This document shows positions 43,713 through 56,103 of a DNA stretch of 64,000 bases, piece by piece. Below the pieces are notes generated by a model. It had not been told where the DNA came from and made no database searches. It saw nothing but the letters and a program-made list of their open reading frames with translations. Source of the DNA: Triglochin maritima. Its lineage: Eukaryota; Streptophyta; Magnoliopsida; Alismatales; Juncaginaceae. A program made the position numbers and the translations under genes. The number at the start of each line of letters is the position of its first letter. Positions within the stretch are counted from its first letter, which is position 1. The stretch spans positions 30,626,053-30,690,052 of the forward strand of contig OY821775.1 in NCBI GenBank assembly GCA_963682175.1. The letters run 5' to 3'.

Positions 43713-45079
43713 CGATTGACATCATATCATGCATACATTTGTGTCTTATATCCATTATCTTTCACCTAAACAATGCTACGTAACGAGTTTAATGTTTACG
43801 TTTTAGGAATAAGCAGATTTGAGGAGAAGAGGCACAAAAAGGATTAAAAAGCAAGGAAAATGACTAAGTTGCAAGACTTAGGGACCGAGATGAAAGAGAG
43901 AAGGACCCGGATGTAAAGCCAAAAGGACCATCAAGCAAATGAAGAAACTCTACACCATCATGAGGAGTATTTTGGCAATTGGATTCGGGTCGCAACCTAC
44001 ACAACCGATTTGGGTTCATCAGACATGAAGAAATCAAGCCAGGCAACCAAACTCCAAAACTTGACCAGATCCAGACCATATAGACTGCAAATTGGCAGTC
44101 CAAGACAACTAAATCGCGGTCTGTTTTGCTCCAAATCTGATAAGGTTTAGGCTGGTCATGTATTAAAGTGTTTTATGTTTATTTTTAGCAGCGCATTAGT
44201 CCCATACCATAGGATTGTCCCTGGTTACCTTTTTCGTGCCAATAAAGAGAACTCTTCCTCCTCATTTGTATTCACACATTGCTTAGTGGCATTCTCTCTA
44301 CTTAGAGTAAGCCTTGGAGCAAAATGTCAAGGTGCAGAAGAATCCTACTTGTAATGTGAGTCTTGTCAATAAAATTATTTTTCTTAGTTAGTTTTATATT
44401 GTCTCTTTTTGCATGCTAAGTTTAATTTCGTTTTGTCTTTCTTTCTTAATGAGTAGTGAGTAGTTCCATCCCCATTTGGGGTGGAGGTAATGTAGAATAT
44501 GTGAGGTTTTTGGGTTCTTTTATTTGTGCCATTTCATATGCTTAATATAGACCTATACTTGTAGCATGGTTAAACTTGTATTAGATGGGATAATGTCCAC
44601 ACTAGGTACTTATCTCATGCTAACTTTAGAGTTTATCTTGTTGCTTGTTATGATTTGATGGGAATGACTTGTTTTGTATGGATCAATGTTTTGTGCACAT
44701 TTACATGAATGATTTAGGTTGTATGTAGGATTGATTGATGCTTTAAGGGCCACACTAGGTACTTATTGCATGCTTGATATTCTAAAATCAACCTCAACTT
44801 TATGTGAGATATGCATGTTCATGGTTTGCCATGTAGTGTTGTGTATTCTACACTAGCTTATACTTGTATTCCACACATACTTACACACCTCCACTCCATG
44901 GGTTTTAGTTTTATTGTTTGTCTTTCTTAGTTTAGTGTAGTGTAATCATATTTTCTCCACCTTGTCTCCCACTAGCCTTCGAACAAACCAAAGTTGACAC
45001 ACCTCCCAGTGGATCGACTCATATTTACCATCGCTTCAACGTGGCCGTGCACTTGTGGTTATTATAACTGATTCAATCA
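43713..45079 (+). repeat. Solo LTR F, Athila-like (1367 bp)
   Basis: It starts CGATTGACATCATATCATGC (first T mutated to C) and ends GATTCAATCA. The target duplication is GGATG (43708-43712) / AGATG (45080-45084), lying inside the hAT left terminal repeat. The palindromes near 44090-44125 are strongly decayed. No internal region is present. Confidence 0.88.
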
Positions 45080-46089
45080 AGATGCAAATGGATACATATC
45101 GAATCGGATATGGTATGTATCCGTATCTGAATTCGAATTTCATAACTGAATACCAAATTCGATTTCTATTCGAAAAATCATAGACTATTCAAATTTGAAA
45201 ATATTATATTTGGTTTTCCTTTTCAATGCACAATAATTTCAAACAAATATTAATGTTTTTCAAGAAGAACAAACTTCACCAATAACAAATTTAAAAAAAA
45301 TGTTAGGATGCTAATTTCAGAAGCACTTCTTCCAACTAAACTCAAATACAACTTGACCTGCAGAAACATATAATTCATCCACCATCACCATCTATAATTC
45401 ATCCAACAACATAAAATATATAATTCAAACAAAAGCAGGTTTAAAAGTATGCATATAACTTCCATTCAATAAGTATTTGGTTTCACACTACCAACTAGCA
45501 AAATATTATAGCCTATAAGTTCGACTAAGTATGTAGTTCTATTCAGTAGGATGTGTTTTGATTCCTATCATATAAGTATATAACCAAAAAGTGAACTTAT
45601 AATCTATACTATAAGATTTAAAATCTTTCTTGTAACGTGCACTTCTACTCTCCTAGTTCCCCCTGCATTTGGAAATGGACAAAAAAATTAAATAAACATA
45701 AATCTGCCTCAAAACATTTCTAATTAATCCATAATCATACCTAAATCAAATATAATACCTTCAATGTCCAAATTTTGTATGTCTCACTATTACAGCTAAG
45801 ATAAATTATCTTATACTATTCTAGTCCACCAGCATTTGAAAATTAACAAATAAACATCAATAATAAACCAAGTCAGCCAAAATCAAGTCTAATGAAAGCC
45901 GAATCACATCTAAATCAAATATAATACCACTATTATCATCCGATAAACCTTCATTTTCAGGATCAAAATGCAAGTCCGAAAAGAGTGTCGACAATGCATC
46001 ATCTGATTGAATCACAATAGAAGTACAAATCAAATTAGTAGCACGTAATCATAACAATCGAATAAAAAATATCATGTTTATTACCCTCG

Positions 46090-48040
46090 ACTAGATGTCT
46101 TAGCCAATCTTCACCACAAATCAAAGCTTGAATTGTATCCGAATCAAACGACTTCTGTATTCATCAACCACCCTTCCTTTAGTGTTGAAAGCACTTTCTG
46201 AAGCAACTATAAGTGTTGGGATTGCCAAAATATCAGGAGTCATTGATGAAAGAATAGGTTATTTTGCTTCATTAAGCTTTCACCATGCTAATATATCAAA
46301 ATCATCATTTGACGCCCCCACAGTACCTTCCTCCATATAAAACTCGAAATCTGATTTCTGAGACTGAACTGAAGAACTGCTTTCAAGAAACTGACCAAGA
46401 TCACTATGTAAGGTTTTTCTAGAAGGTTTCACCATTTGTTGAGCAACTTCCTGAGATCTAACTTCCTTTCCAAATGAATCATTACTTTGCTTTGCTGAAC
46501 TGCTTCTGCATTTTGACCTATAGAAATCATACCTCTACGAAAACGCATTACGAACATATTCCACTTGTGCTACAACCTAAAATTCATTCTCATATACCAA
46601 CCCGAAAAAGTACTCTATTGACCTCGATTTAATCCTTGGATCTAGTATACAAGCTGTGGTGAAAACAACATTTAGTTTGCCCCAATATTTCTTGAACTTC
46701 AGATACATTTTTCAGCCATGGACTTGATAAAGGATATGGACTGTTGCACCATGATTTCAAAGAGATCGGAATAGTATATATCTCATTAAAACAATGATTC
46801 TGAGTTGGTTAATTTGTACCAGAAAGCGTTTTCAGTTGCATCAAGAAAAACACAAAGGCATTCAACAATTTGTTGTGCGTTGTACCATTCCTCGGAAGAT
46901 GGTGAAGTTCTATATGATTTAACAAATCCAGGAAAGCGAGAAAAAACCTTTTTAAACTCTAATGCATTCTCAAGCATCAAGTATGTTGAATTCCATCTAG
47001 TTTTACAATCAAGAATCAACCCCTTTTCCGGTGCCGCACTTTGTTGTGCGCATTTTCTGAAAGTTTCTAAATGTGCTTAAGACTTTTTAATGTATTTGAC
47101 ACTAGCACGTATTTTCTGGACAACATCATGCACTGCCCGCAAATCCTCTCGGACAATAATATTCAATACATGAGCACAACATCTAGAATGAAAGAAATGT
47201 CCATCCCTAATCAAGTTTTGTGTGAAATTAACATCCTCAAGAACCTCTTTTACAAGTTTGTCATTGGTCGAACAATTATCCAACACAATGCCAAACCACT
47301 TGGTGTTAATATTCCATGCATAAATATGTGTTTGAAGCACTTAAGAAATTTCTGCAGCCCCATGAGGTGACTCCACATATACAAATTTCAGAATTTTGTT
47401 CTCAAGCTTCCATTTTCATTGATATAATGACATGGCATGCACAAATACCCTACATTACCGAGGGCCGTCAACATATATGTAGTAAGATTTACTCGAGATT
47501 GTAGTTTTTCAAGTGTTTTATAAATTTTCTCTTTCTCATTTTCAAATGTTTTCTTACAATCTGCTTGAACTGTAGTATGGGACAACAACTTAAATTCTGG
47601 CTGCAAACTACTGATAAATGTCCTAAATCCAACATGATGAACCATGGAAAATGGATACTCAAGTAAAATGAACATATTTGCAAAATGTTGCCTACTTACT
47701 ATTTGATCAAACTTAAAACACACAATGGCATTAGTCCCATCCTTTTTCTTCTGTCCAGTTTTAATGAGCATCTGACTGTCATCTGAACTTTTCCCTTTTC
47801 TCCTTCGATAAGCCATGCAAAATTTTAAACGATTATGAAGACGGGTGATTCAACTTGAACTATTCGCATGGATTTCTAATTTGCAATAATTACAAACAGC
47901 AGTAATATCCCCATCTGTAGATCTTTTTCTATCATAATGAGCCCAAGCCTTAGTCCACAATCTTCTCTTTTTACGAGCTGGTTTCTTTTCAGGGTGAACA
48001 CTAGGATTGTCGTCTTCCACTTCTACCATTTTTGTGATGC
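46090..48040 (-). pseudogene. hAT transposase, zf-BED/RICESLEEPER type
   Basis: In minus direction: a BED-type zinc finger (KKRRLWTKAWAHYDRK ... AVCNYCKLEIHANSSS, about 48000-47840), then the linker and N-terminal domain FVHHVGF-like stretch with RVNLTTYMLTALGNVGYLCM (47520-47420). The RNase H-like core pieces follow: WFGIVLDNCSTNDKLV (D motif), CCAHVLNIIVREDL and LDCKTRWNSTYLMLENAL. The C-terminal dimerisation region is DILAWWKLNEAK ... DILAIPTLIVASESAFNTKG (about 46290-46150). Several stops and frameshifts separate the pieces, so it is inactive. The protein would bind the terminal repeats and cut the element out. Confidence 0.88.
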
Positions 48041-49434
48041 TTTAGGGGAAAAATAAAAAAGATCAAACACCTTGAAAACAAACAGAAAGATTTAGAACTT
48101 TGATATGGACACCTATGAATCATCTTCTTGAGAAACAACAAAAGAAAAGTAATAAAAACACATACAAGTTGCTTAAACCGATTAGGCAAAGAAATAATAT
48201 TTTTAGCAATGGAAATGAAAATTAAAGCAGATCAGAAAAACATTATTTCTTAGCCCTCTAAATGTCTAATGCTAGACTCGAGTGGTGGTGGACTGGTGCA
48301 TTTGTGTCCTGTGAAAGGTGGCTACTGGCTAGATAGTAGCCTAGTCGGTAAGGCTTCAGTTGGGTTTCGAAGACGGATCGTCACTCATCATATGGTAGCT
48401 TCATGAATGGACTAGGGTTTGGGATTAGGGGTTTTGAGAGGATAGGAGAAGAAGTGGTGGCTATGTTGTGTTTTGGTGTTGTAGTCTTGTTATCTTGTAG
48501 ACTTGTAGTGGATTTTGGTTAGGTTGGAAAAAATCTGACCATCAATTTTAAATTGCAGAAGATCTTCGCCATCCATTACATAAAAAGATTTGAGAGTATT
48601 GTATGGTTGTATGAATTTATGTAGGATTTAAATATTTATATTAAAATACAATTGGTATTCGAATACTCGGATTTGGTGAGATATGTTTCCAAAATTGTAT
48701 CCGAAATTCTAATTGGTAAGCTTTACATGACCAATTCCAAATTTATTTGGTAAGCTAATCCTTACCAAATACCAACTGATTACAATTTTTCAAATCTAAT
48801 ACTTCGATATTTGGTAACCATTTGCATCCCTAGTTGCAACTCCCTTTGGGGGTGCAGTTGATGTTTATACATGTCATGAAGAATGGGTTGAAGCTATATT
48901 TTTCTTTATGTGATGAATGTGGGTATGCTTGTTTGAATAAAAGAGAATACTTAACTTGACGGTTTCTTCATAATCATTAGGTACATCTCATGCTTGTTTA
49001 GGTTCTTAATAATAAACTTGTTTATGCTCATGTTAATCAACTAGGTTAGTGATTTGGATGATAGGTCTGGCCACAATCATTAGGTAATTTCTACGCATAA
49101 AAAACACAACCTACACTTGTTCCCAGTTGAATGCACTCCTCACCACTTTATTGCATGTGTACACACACTCCACCCATTCGGGGCTTCTCTTCCTCAATTC
49201 CATCTTGCTTTCATAGTTACTTATTTTAGTTTCATTTCTTCTTATGCTTTCATCTTCTTTGTTTGTTGCTTGCTTGTTTAGCGTAGTTTAGTTAGTGTAA
49301 TCACACTTCTTCTCCCCTCATTCCACACTTGATTTTAGACGAACTAGAGTAGACACACCTGCCTATGGATCAACCCTTCCTTGCCCTATCTTCACCGATG
49401 GTTGTGCACTTACGGTTAAACTTAATTTCAATTA

Positions 49435-50340
49435 CTACCCCTCCATCACATTTATCCTGAAGAAGGCTCACCGACTACCTTCGACGACTTTAGGCGAATC
49501 GCACTCGGAAATATGGTGTACCACTTTCTGTTGATGATTATGGCGAATAGGCTCAAGGAGGTGCTCCTGAAACTTGTTTGGGAATCGCAAAGTACAGTCA
49601 TTAGAGGAAGGAGGATAAACGACAACATCCTACTTCCACATGAAGTATGCCACAACATGCATCTTGGGCGAGGGTGAGGGGAAATGTGCCTAAAGAGTGA
49701 CTTGAGGAAGGCATACGATTCCATCTCATGGACATTCTTGGAGAGTGTACTGGAGCACTTCGGGTCCCGACGCACTGGCGACAGATGATTATGGCCTATG
49801 TGAGGGCTTCCTTTGTGGTCATGGTGAATGGTGAACACTCTCGGGTATTCATGGCTACGAATGGCTTAGGGTAAGGAGATCCTATTGCACCGTACATATT
49901 TGCCTAGTGCATGGAGGTGCTAAGTAGTATGATCCAAATGGAGGTCGAGCATGGTAATATGGACCCCGTCTGCACTGGTGATGTACAAGTCTCACAACTA
50001 CTATTTGTGGACGACGTTATGTTTTTTGCTGAGGATACACAGGAGATACCGCACAAGGCCAATGGATATGTGAGTATCTTGGTATGGAGCGGGTCGACTT
50101 CCCCGTGACATATCTTGGCCTTCCACTATTCTCATCGTGCATGGGGCGGCACCATTGTGAAGCGCTACCAACCAAAGTGCATGTGCGCTTCAGTATGTGG
50201 AGGCAAAATCTTCTTTCGGTGGCAGGTCGGGTGGAGCTCGTGTGAAGCGTACTCATGTCACAGTATTTACTTGACCACTAATTTCTTGGTGTCACGCAAA
50301 GTCATACGGGATGTTGAATGTATTGTGTGCTAATTCAAAT
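49435..50340 (+). pseudogene. LINE RT, middle and C-terminal part
   Basis: It resumes after LTR E. Traces include TFDDFRRIALGNMVYHFLL, MANRLKEVLLKL, STVIRGRRINDNILLPHEV, LKSDLRKAYDSISW-like sequence and VMVNGEHSRVF. The catalytic loop is LLFVDDVMFFAED (about 50000-50035; FVDD, where most plant L1s have FADD). Frame changes are needed to follow it. It continues the RT begun at 35458. Confidence 0.85.
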
Positions 50341-50893
50341 GGGGTGGGCCTAAAAAATGGGTAGCGTTTGCCTTGAAAGACATGTGCATACCACAGTAAG
50401 AGGGTGGGCTCGGACTTTGAAGGTTGATCAGCCGGAATGACGTGGGCATGTTGCGCCAACTATGGCTAGTAGTCAAGGGAGGTAACTCACTGTGGGTCTG
50501 ATGTGTTTGCCGGAAGTACTTGAAGGGCCAATCCATTTGGATGGGGCACCCCCCATCCATATGCTCGTAGGCGTGGTGAGGCATCATGCGAGTTTGGGAC
50601 CATGGTCGTGCGATAAAGTTCTTTCAAGATCCATGGTGCGGGTGACCGCTACTCGGTGAGCCAGATGGCAAACATCTACAATACAACATTGGTGTCCCAA
50701 AGGACACCCTCGTCTCTTAGTGTATCCGAGATGTGGCCTGGCACCTCCCATTTCCACGGTCCAGAGAAATGCAAGCAGTATGGCCGCACATACTCAGTAG
50801 GCGCATCACCGGGGGGTGGATCAACTAGTGCGCTTGGGCACTACGAGTGAGAAGTTTATCACAAAGGAGGCTTGGGAATGGGTGGCCCCAAAG
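50341..50893 (+). pseudogene. LINE ORF2, region after RT
   Basis: FKWGGPKKWVAFALKDMCIP ... EGGLGL matches the plant L1 segment that follows RT (WGG ... W ... P ... GGLG). Stops are present. It ends at the MITE. Confidence 0.7.
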
Positions 50894-51531
50894 TAGGGTT
50901 GTCAATCGTGTTGTGTAATCTGAAGTCGTATATATAAGCTCTATGTGTTGTGCCACATCAAACTCATTTAATATTCATGTTTCTAGACTTTCTACCGTAT
51001 CCAACCCATTTAGAATCGTGTTTACACGACACAACCCGTTTATACACGACTATTTAACGGGTTACTTTGTGTACACGTCTAACACGACTATCATTTACCC
51101 ATTAAACAATTAGTTCCATTTATTACCCGAATACCAGATTGCATGATTGCATGCCCCCCATTTAACACACGATTATTACCTGTTAAAATATTATACCAAA
51201 CAAATATCAACCACTAAAAGTACTAGACAATTATAATAACATTAATAGAAACCGCATGCAAATGAGTTATATATTACTTGTACACTTGTCGGTATTAGTC
51301 GTGTGTTAATCGTGTAGTATTCCTAATCGTCTACCTAATTACCTGATTACTTATCGTGTCTTAATCGTGTTAATCGTTTTTGCAGCAAAAATCAATATCC
51401 AACAAATTTAATAATCGTATTTCCATATCCAACTCATTTATTAATTGTGTTCAAATTCTCAATCAATATCCACTGAGTTCGTGTCATTTTCATGTCGTGT
51501 AATCGTGTTTCGTGTAAAATTGGCAGCCCTA
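50894..51531. mobile_element. hAT-type MITE, 638 bp
   Basis: Ends TAGGGTTGTCAAT (left) and ATTGGCAGCCCTA (right) form imperfect terminal repeats. The 8-bp target duplication is CCCCAAAG (50886-50893) / CCCCAAGG (51532-51539). It is AT-rich, has no coding frame, and contains many CGTGT/AACACG motifs on both strands. It interrupts the LINE C-terminal region. It was mobilised in trans by some hAT transposase, but its terminal repeat differs from the hAT at 43705-48832. Confidence 0.88.
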
Positions 51532-51539
51532 CCCCAAGG

Positions 51540-52121
51540 TACGCAAAGGTGGGTTGGACTAAGCTAGTATGGTTAGACACCACATCCCGAAACACGCCAT
51601 GCACGATAGGTTGGTAACCAAATTCCTAATGATGCAGTGCGGGGCATCGCATAGCCTCCGTTGCGAGTTGTATTGAGGAGCAGACTAAGACATGGAGCAC
51701 TTGTTTTGGGGCTGCCCGTTTATGAGACAAGTGTGGAAGACAATTCTCCACTTGCTGCACCTAAGTGGGGACGTTAAGGCCACGCTAGAAGAGGATGTTG
51801 TGTAAGTGATGGCATGAGAGGGAGCAAAAGCCGCTTGATGTTGTTGTTGTGGGCCCTCAGTTTAGTTATCGATGAGTGCTGGCAAGAACGGCATACGCAC
51901 ATATTTGAGAATGAGAATGCTAGGATGATGGATTTTGTAACTCCTGTCAAGGATACCTTGCGCCCAATGGGCAAGACGCTAAAGGAACTATGAGAGGACC
52001 CTGAAGCCCTGAAGGCTTATGAGAGATATGGGTCTAGTGGATAGGTAGGGATGTGAGTGCTTGGTGGCAATGCCACGTATGATTAATATTGTATGCACGA
52101 GTGTAAATTTGTCTCGGTATG
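51540..52121 (+). pseudogene. LINE ORF2 C-terminal zinc-binding region and 3' UTR
   Basis: MEHLFWGCPFMRQVWKTILH (about 51690-51750) is the zf-RVT-like motif at the end of plant L1 ORF2. ALSLVIDECWQERHTHIF follows. After about 52000 the sequence is non-coding until LTR G cuts it. Confidence 0.75.
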
Positions 52122-53452
52122 TGACTGACATCATATCTTGTATATATTTGTGTGTTATATCCATTATCTTCATCCTAAACAATGCTATATAACGAGTTTT
52201 ATGTTTAGGTTTCAGGAATAAACATATTTGGGAAGAAGAGACTCAAAAAGGACTTAAAATCAAGGAAAAATACTGAATTGCAGGACTTATGGACTGAGAT
52301 GCAAGAGAGAAGGACCCTGATGTAAACTAAAAGGATCAATGAGCAAATCATGAAGCTCAACACCATCAAGAGGAGTATTTTGGCAATTAGATATGGGCCC
52401 AAACATTAACAGTCAAATCGGGTTCATCAAACATCAAGAAATCATGCCTGAAACGAGCCACCGAAATCCAGACGCGATCCAACCATTCCAGACAGCCAAG
52501 TGGTGGTCCAAATTGGTCCAACAATTCATGGTTTAGTCGGGTCATGGATTATGTTGTTTTCTGTCCATTTATAGTATGTGTCTAGTCCCATACCTGGGGA
52601 TTGTCCCCGATTGCCTTTTTCTATTATTACAAATAAAACTCTTCCTTCTCCTTTGTATTCACCCATTGCTTGGTGGCATTATCTCAACTTAGAGTCTTGG
52701 AGTAAAACTAATGTGGAGAAGAATGCAACTTGTAATGTGAGTTATGTAAATAAAATCATTTTTCTTAGTTTGTTTTAATGTTGTCTTCTCTTTTAATTCT
52801 TGCATGTTTAGTTTAATTTCATTTTGTCTTCTTTTCGTAATGAGTAGTGAGTATTTCCATCCCCCTTTTGGGGTGGAGTTGAGGTTTATACATGTCATGT
52901 AGAATGGAATGATTGCTAAATGTTGTTGTATGTGAGAAATATTGGTATGCTTGTTTGAATTAAAGAGAAAACTTGATGGTTTCTTCCATAATCTTTAGAT
53001 ACATTCCATGCTTGTTTAGGTTCTTAAGAAAAAACTTGTTCATGCTCATATTAATCACTTAGGTTCGTGAATTAGATGATAGGTCTTGCCATGAGTTACT
53101 TCTTATGCATAACAACACCACCTACACGTGTGCTCTATTGAATGCATTCATCACCTCTTATTTCATGTGTACACACACTCCACCCCTTAGGGGTTTTCCA
53201 TTCCTGATTTTCAGCTTGCTTATATTAGTCACTTAGTTTAGTTATTAGTCTCGTGCTTTCATCTTCTTTGTTGTTTCGTACTAGTGTAGCTAGAATAGTT
53301 TAGTCTAGTTTAGTGTAATCAATTTCTTCTCCCCTCTTGTCCAACATGCCTTCGAACAAACCAGAGTTGACACACCACCTCATGGACACTACCCATAATT
53401 GCCACATCTTCACTGGCGCCGTGCACTTGCCGTAATTAAAACGAACACATCA
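52122..53452 (+). repeat. 5' LTR of element G (1331 bp)
   Basis: It starts TGACTGACATCATATCTTGT and ends ACACATCA before a primer site. The U3 palindromes near 52490 are decayed. The hairpin CCCCCTTTTGGGG is at about 52861. It is the oldest looking of the LTRs with a leader attached. Confidence 0.85.
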
Positions 53453-54346
53453 AGTTTATGGCACCATTGCCGGAGAGGTGCTCTGTCCAGACTCTGGTTT
53501 GAACGCTTCGAGTGGGTTTAATCTTTTGTCTTTAGTTTTTGGTTGTAGCTGAGACTTTTCAGAATCAAGGGGAGGAGGCAGTAGGAGAAGTTTGGAGGCA
53601 AACAGAGCGAAACAGACCGCCAATCAGCGGTGGTGGACCGCCAACTGGCAGTCTGGTGAGCTCAGCTTGCTCTCTTCTCTCTTCTCTCTTCTGGTTGTTG
53701 CTGGTTTTAATGTAGAGGTATGGGGCTCAATTTAGCATATTGTGACTTGTAGTGTGCCCCCAGATCAAAAATGAGTCCCCATTTTAAGACAACTTGGACC
53801 TTAAAACTCAAAGCAAAAGACTAAATTATTTGCCATCTAGGTCATGCATCATCTGTAGACCTTGCACGCATTTTATCTTTCCTTTGCTTTAATTTCTTGT
53901 TGTCGAGTGCTGGTGTGAGGTACGCATTTCCTACTCTGATTCATGCATTTCGTATGACCATGCATTAGTTAGTAGGAATTACGTTTGAACAAGAGTGAGA
54001 TGAGTGTTTGATTGGTGAGTTGCTTGATAGATTCAGGATTCAAACCATCTTAAGGGGCACCACCTATAGTCTTCAAGATAAGGTGGGAGATTTCAGCAAC
54101 CCTCCCTTAGCCTCACAAACCATACTCAAGTACAACCTTAATCTAAAATCAAGTAGACATTGGCTACTAGAACTCGGGCGCATTTGGAGAGTAATCTGGT
54201 CATGACCGTCATAGCTTAACCGGCGTTGCCCACTTTGTTGATAGTAGGAGAAATGAGATCTATGGATCTTGGCTCACTTGCTGGGCTTTCTAGTCTTCGT
54301 CGTAGGGAGGTGAGGCCGTGTGACCTCGCAGTTAGGCATCGTCTAG
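53453..54346 (+). mobile_element. Leader of element G, with primer site and palindromes
   Basis: The primer site at 53459-53476 reads TGGCACCATTGCCGGAGA, three mismatches to the tRNA-Asp complement. The palindrome pair is GACCGCCAATCAGCGGTG (53615-53632) and GACCGCCAACTGGCAGTC (53636-53653). The rest matches the B leader up to GCATCGTCTAG, where another LTR fragment starts. No G coding region remains in the window. Confidence 0.8.
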
Positions 54347-54433
54347 TGATTGACATCATTTCATGCTTACATTTGTATCTTATATCCATTATATTTCACC
54401 AAAACAATGCTACGTGACGAGTTTTATGTTTGA
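54347..54433 (+). repeat. 87-bp LTR head fused to gag
   Basis: TGATTGACATCATTTCATGC and the next 67 bases are a normal LTR start, but the sequence then jumps at 54433/54434 into the middle of a gag gene. It is flanked on the left by the G leader. Confidence 0.8.
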
Positions 54434-54711
54434 CAACCATCTAGTTATGTCGGATCATATGCTGGTCAACAAAGTGAGACATTACAACAAACTTTGGCCT
54501 CTTCAATGCGTGCGGTAGATTACATGAGTGCACCGATGGCTCCAGTAGCCGTACCACGTGACTATTGTTGGTTGAGTGGTCACGTTATTGAGGAATGTCC
54601 TTACGTTCCCCCAGAGCCTGAGTATGAGCATACCTTTTCCCCAAAATGCTCAATCTAACCATTACGCATGCGTGTACAACCCGAGAGGAATGGATTAATG
54701 GGGAGACAATA
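54434..54711 (+). pseudogene. Gag zinc-knuckle fragment, D type
   Basis: PSSYVGSYAGQQSETLQ, MSAPMAPVAVPRDYCWLSGH and ECPYVPPEPEYEHTFS match residues 76-143 of the element D frame. The first knuckle Cys is changed to Arg. It ends where LTR H begins (54712). Confidence 0.85.
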
Positions 54712-56103
54712 TGATTGACATCATTTCATGCTCATATTTGTATCTTATATCCATTATCTTACACCTAAGCAATGCTACGCGACGAGTTTTATGTTTGAAT
54801 TTCAGAAATACAGAGGTTTGAAGAGAAGAGTCATGAAAGGTCTCAAAAGCAGGAAAAAAAGACTTAATTGAGAGACCTGGGGACTAAGATGCAAGGGAGA
54901 AAGACCTGCACGTAAGACCGAAGGACCTAAGAGCAAAACAGGAAACTCCACACCATCATGGGGAGTATTTTGGCAATTCGATTCGGGTCGGAGCTCCAAC
55001 AAGCGAAGTAGATGCATCCAAGACCAACAAATATATCAAGACAAACCCAAAACAAATTTCAACTCGATCTCGATCCTGTAGACCGCCAATTGGCGGTCCG
55101 GATCTTCCCGGATCCGAAGAAACTTCTGGAGCGCGTGTATTAGAGGATGTTTAGGCTATTTTTGGTATTTGTTTAGTCCCACATCGGGGGATTGTCCCAA
55201 ATTATCTTTTTCTATGCCTATAAATAGAACTTTTCACCTTCTATTGTAAACTACCCATTGCTTGGTGACATTCTCTCTCCTAAGGAGTAAGCTTTGAAGC
55301 AAAACTCAAGGTGGAGAAGAATGCTACCTCAATGTCAGTCATTGTTAATAAAATAATTGTTCTAGTTTCTTTTAATATTGTCTATTAATTTGTGCATGCT
55401 TGTTTAGTCTTTCCTTTCCTTTTAAGCTTCTTTAATGTTCCTTTCTTGCTTAGTAAAATTTCCTTTCAGTATAATGTCTCATTTTGTTAATGTAGGTAGT
55501 GTAATGATTAGTGAGTAGTTCCATCCCCTTTGGGGGTGGTGTAGATGTATGTACATGTTATGTAGGTGGTATCAATGCTAGATATTATTGTTTGTGAGAG
55601 ATATTAGTATGCTTGCTTGAATTAATAAGAATTTATTTGATGATTTCTTCCATAGTTAGGTACACTCCATGCTCGTTATGTTCTTAATAACAACCTTGCA
55701 TTGCTCATATTAATCACCTAGGTTAGTGTTCTAAATGATAGGTCTTGCCATGAGGTAGTTCTTATGCATTAACAAACACTAACCACACTTGAGCTTATTG
55801 TATGAATTTACCACACTTATTTCATGTGCGCACACACACTCCACCCCTTAGGGGTTTTCCATTCCTGAGTTTTAAATCCTTTCATTAGTTGCTTAGTTTA
55901 GTTTGTTTTGTCATTTCATTTCATGCTTTCTAGTTTCCTAGTTTAGATTAGTGTAGTTTAGTGTAATCAATCTTTCTCTCCCTTCTTTCCCACTCACCTT
56001 TGCACAAACCAAAAGTCGACACACCTCCCAGTGGATCGACCCATATTTGCCACCGCTTCAACGCGGTCGTGCACTTGTGGTTTAATATAAAACAAATCAA
56101 TCA
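54712..56103 (+). repeat. 5' LTR of element H (1392 bp)
   Basis: It starts TGATTGACATCATTTCATGC and ends AATCAATCA. A perfect U3 palindrome, GACCGCCAATTGGCGGTC, is at 55081-55098 (single here). TATA-like CTATAAATAG near 55218, hairpin CCCCTTTGGGGG near 55526. Confidence 0.88.

Larger units (their letters stand above)
43705..48832 (-). mobile_element. hAT transposon with zf-BED transposase, split by solo LTR F
   Basis: The right terminal repeat CCATTTGCATCCCTA (48818-48832) is the exact reverse complement of TAGGGATG + CAAATGG at the left end (43705-43712 and 45085-45091), once LTR F and one copy of its target duplication are removed. The flanking 8-bp duplication is GTTACATC (43697-43704) / GTTGCAAC (48833-48840), 6 of 8 identical. 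An 8-bp duplication, short TIRs and the transposase all indicate hAT. It sits in LTR E. Confidence 0.9.
35589..49434 (+). mobile_element. Solo LTR E, Athila-like, split by element D and a hAT element
   Basis: It starts TGATTGACATCATATCGTGC at 35589 and ends TTTCAATTA at 49434, with target duplication CTACA (35584-35588) / CTACC (49435-49439). Its own sequence is 35589-36242, 43577-43696 and 48841-49434, about 1.37 kb in all, the usual LTR length. No internal region is present, so it is a solo LTR left by recombination. A near-palindrome lies at 35957-35974. Its 35589-36242 part ends at the D insertion. Confidence 0.88.
33596..52121 (+). mobile_element. L1-type LINE, interrupted by LTR E (with D, hAT, F) and by a MITE
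   Basis: The coding order endonuclease, RT, C-terminal zinc region is found in three pieces: 34171-35588, 49435-50893 and 51540-52121. The pieces join in register when LTR E (TSD CTACA/CTACC) and the MITE (TSD CCCCAAAG/CCCCAAGG) are removed. The 5' limit is uncertain. The 3' end is cut by LTR G at 52122, with no poly-A seen. Many stops show it is inactive and older than everything inside it. Confidence 0.85.
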
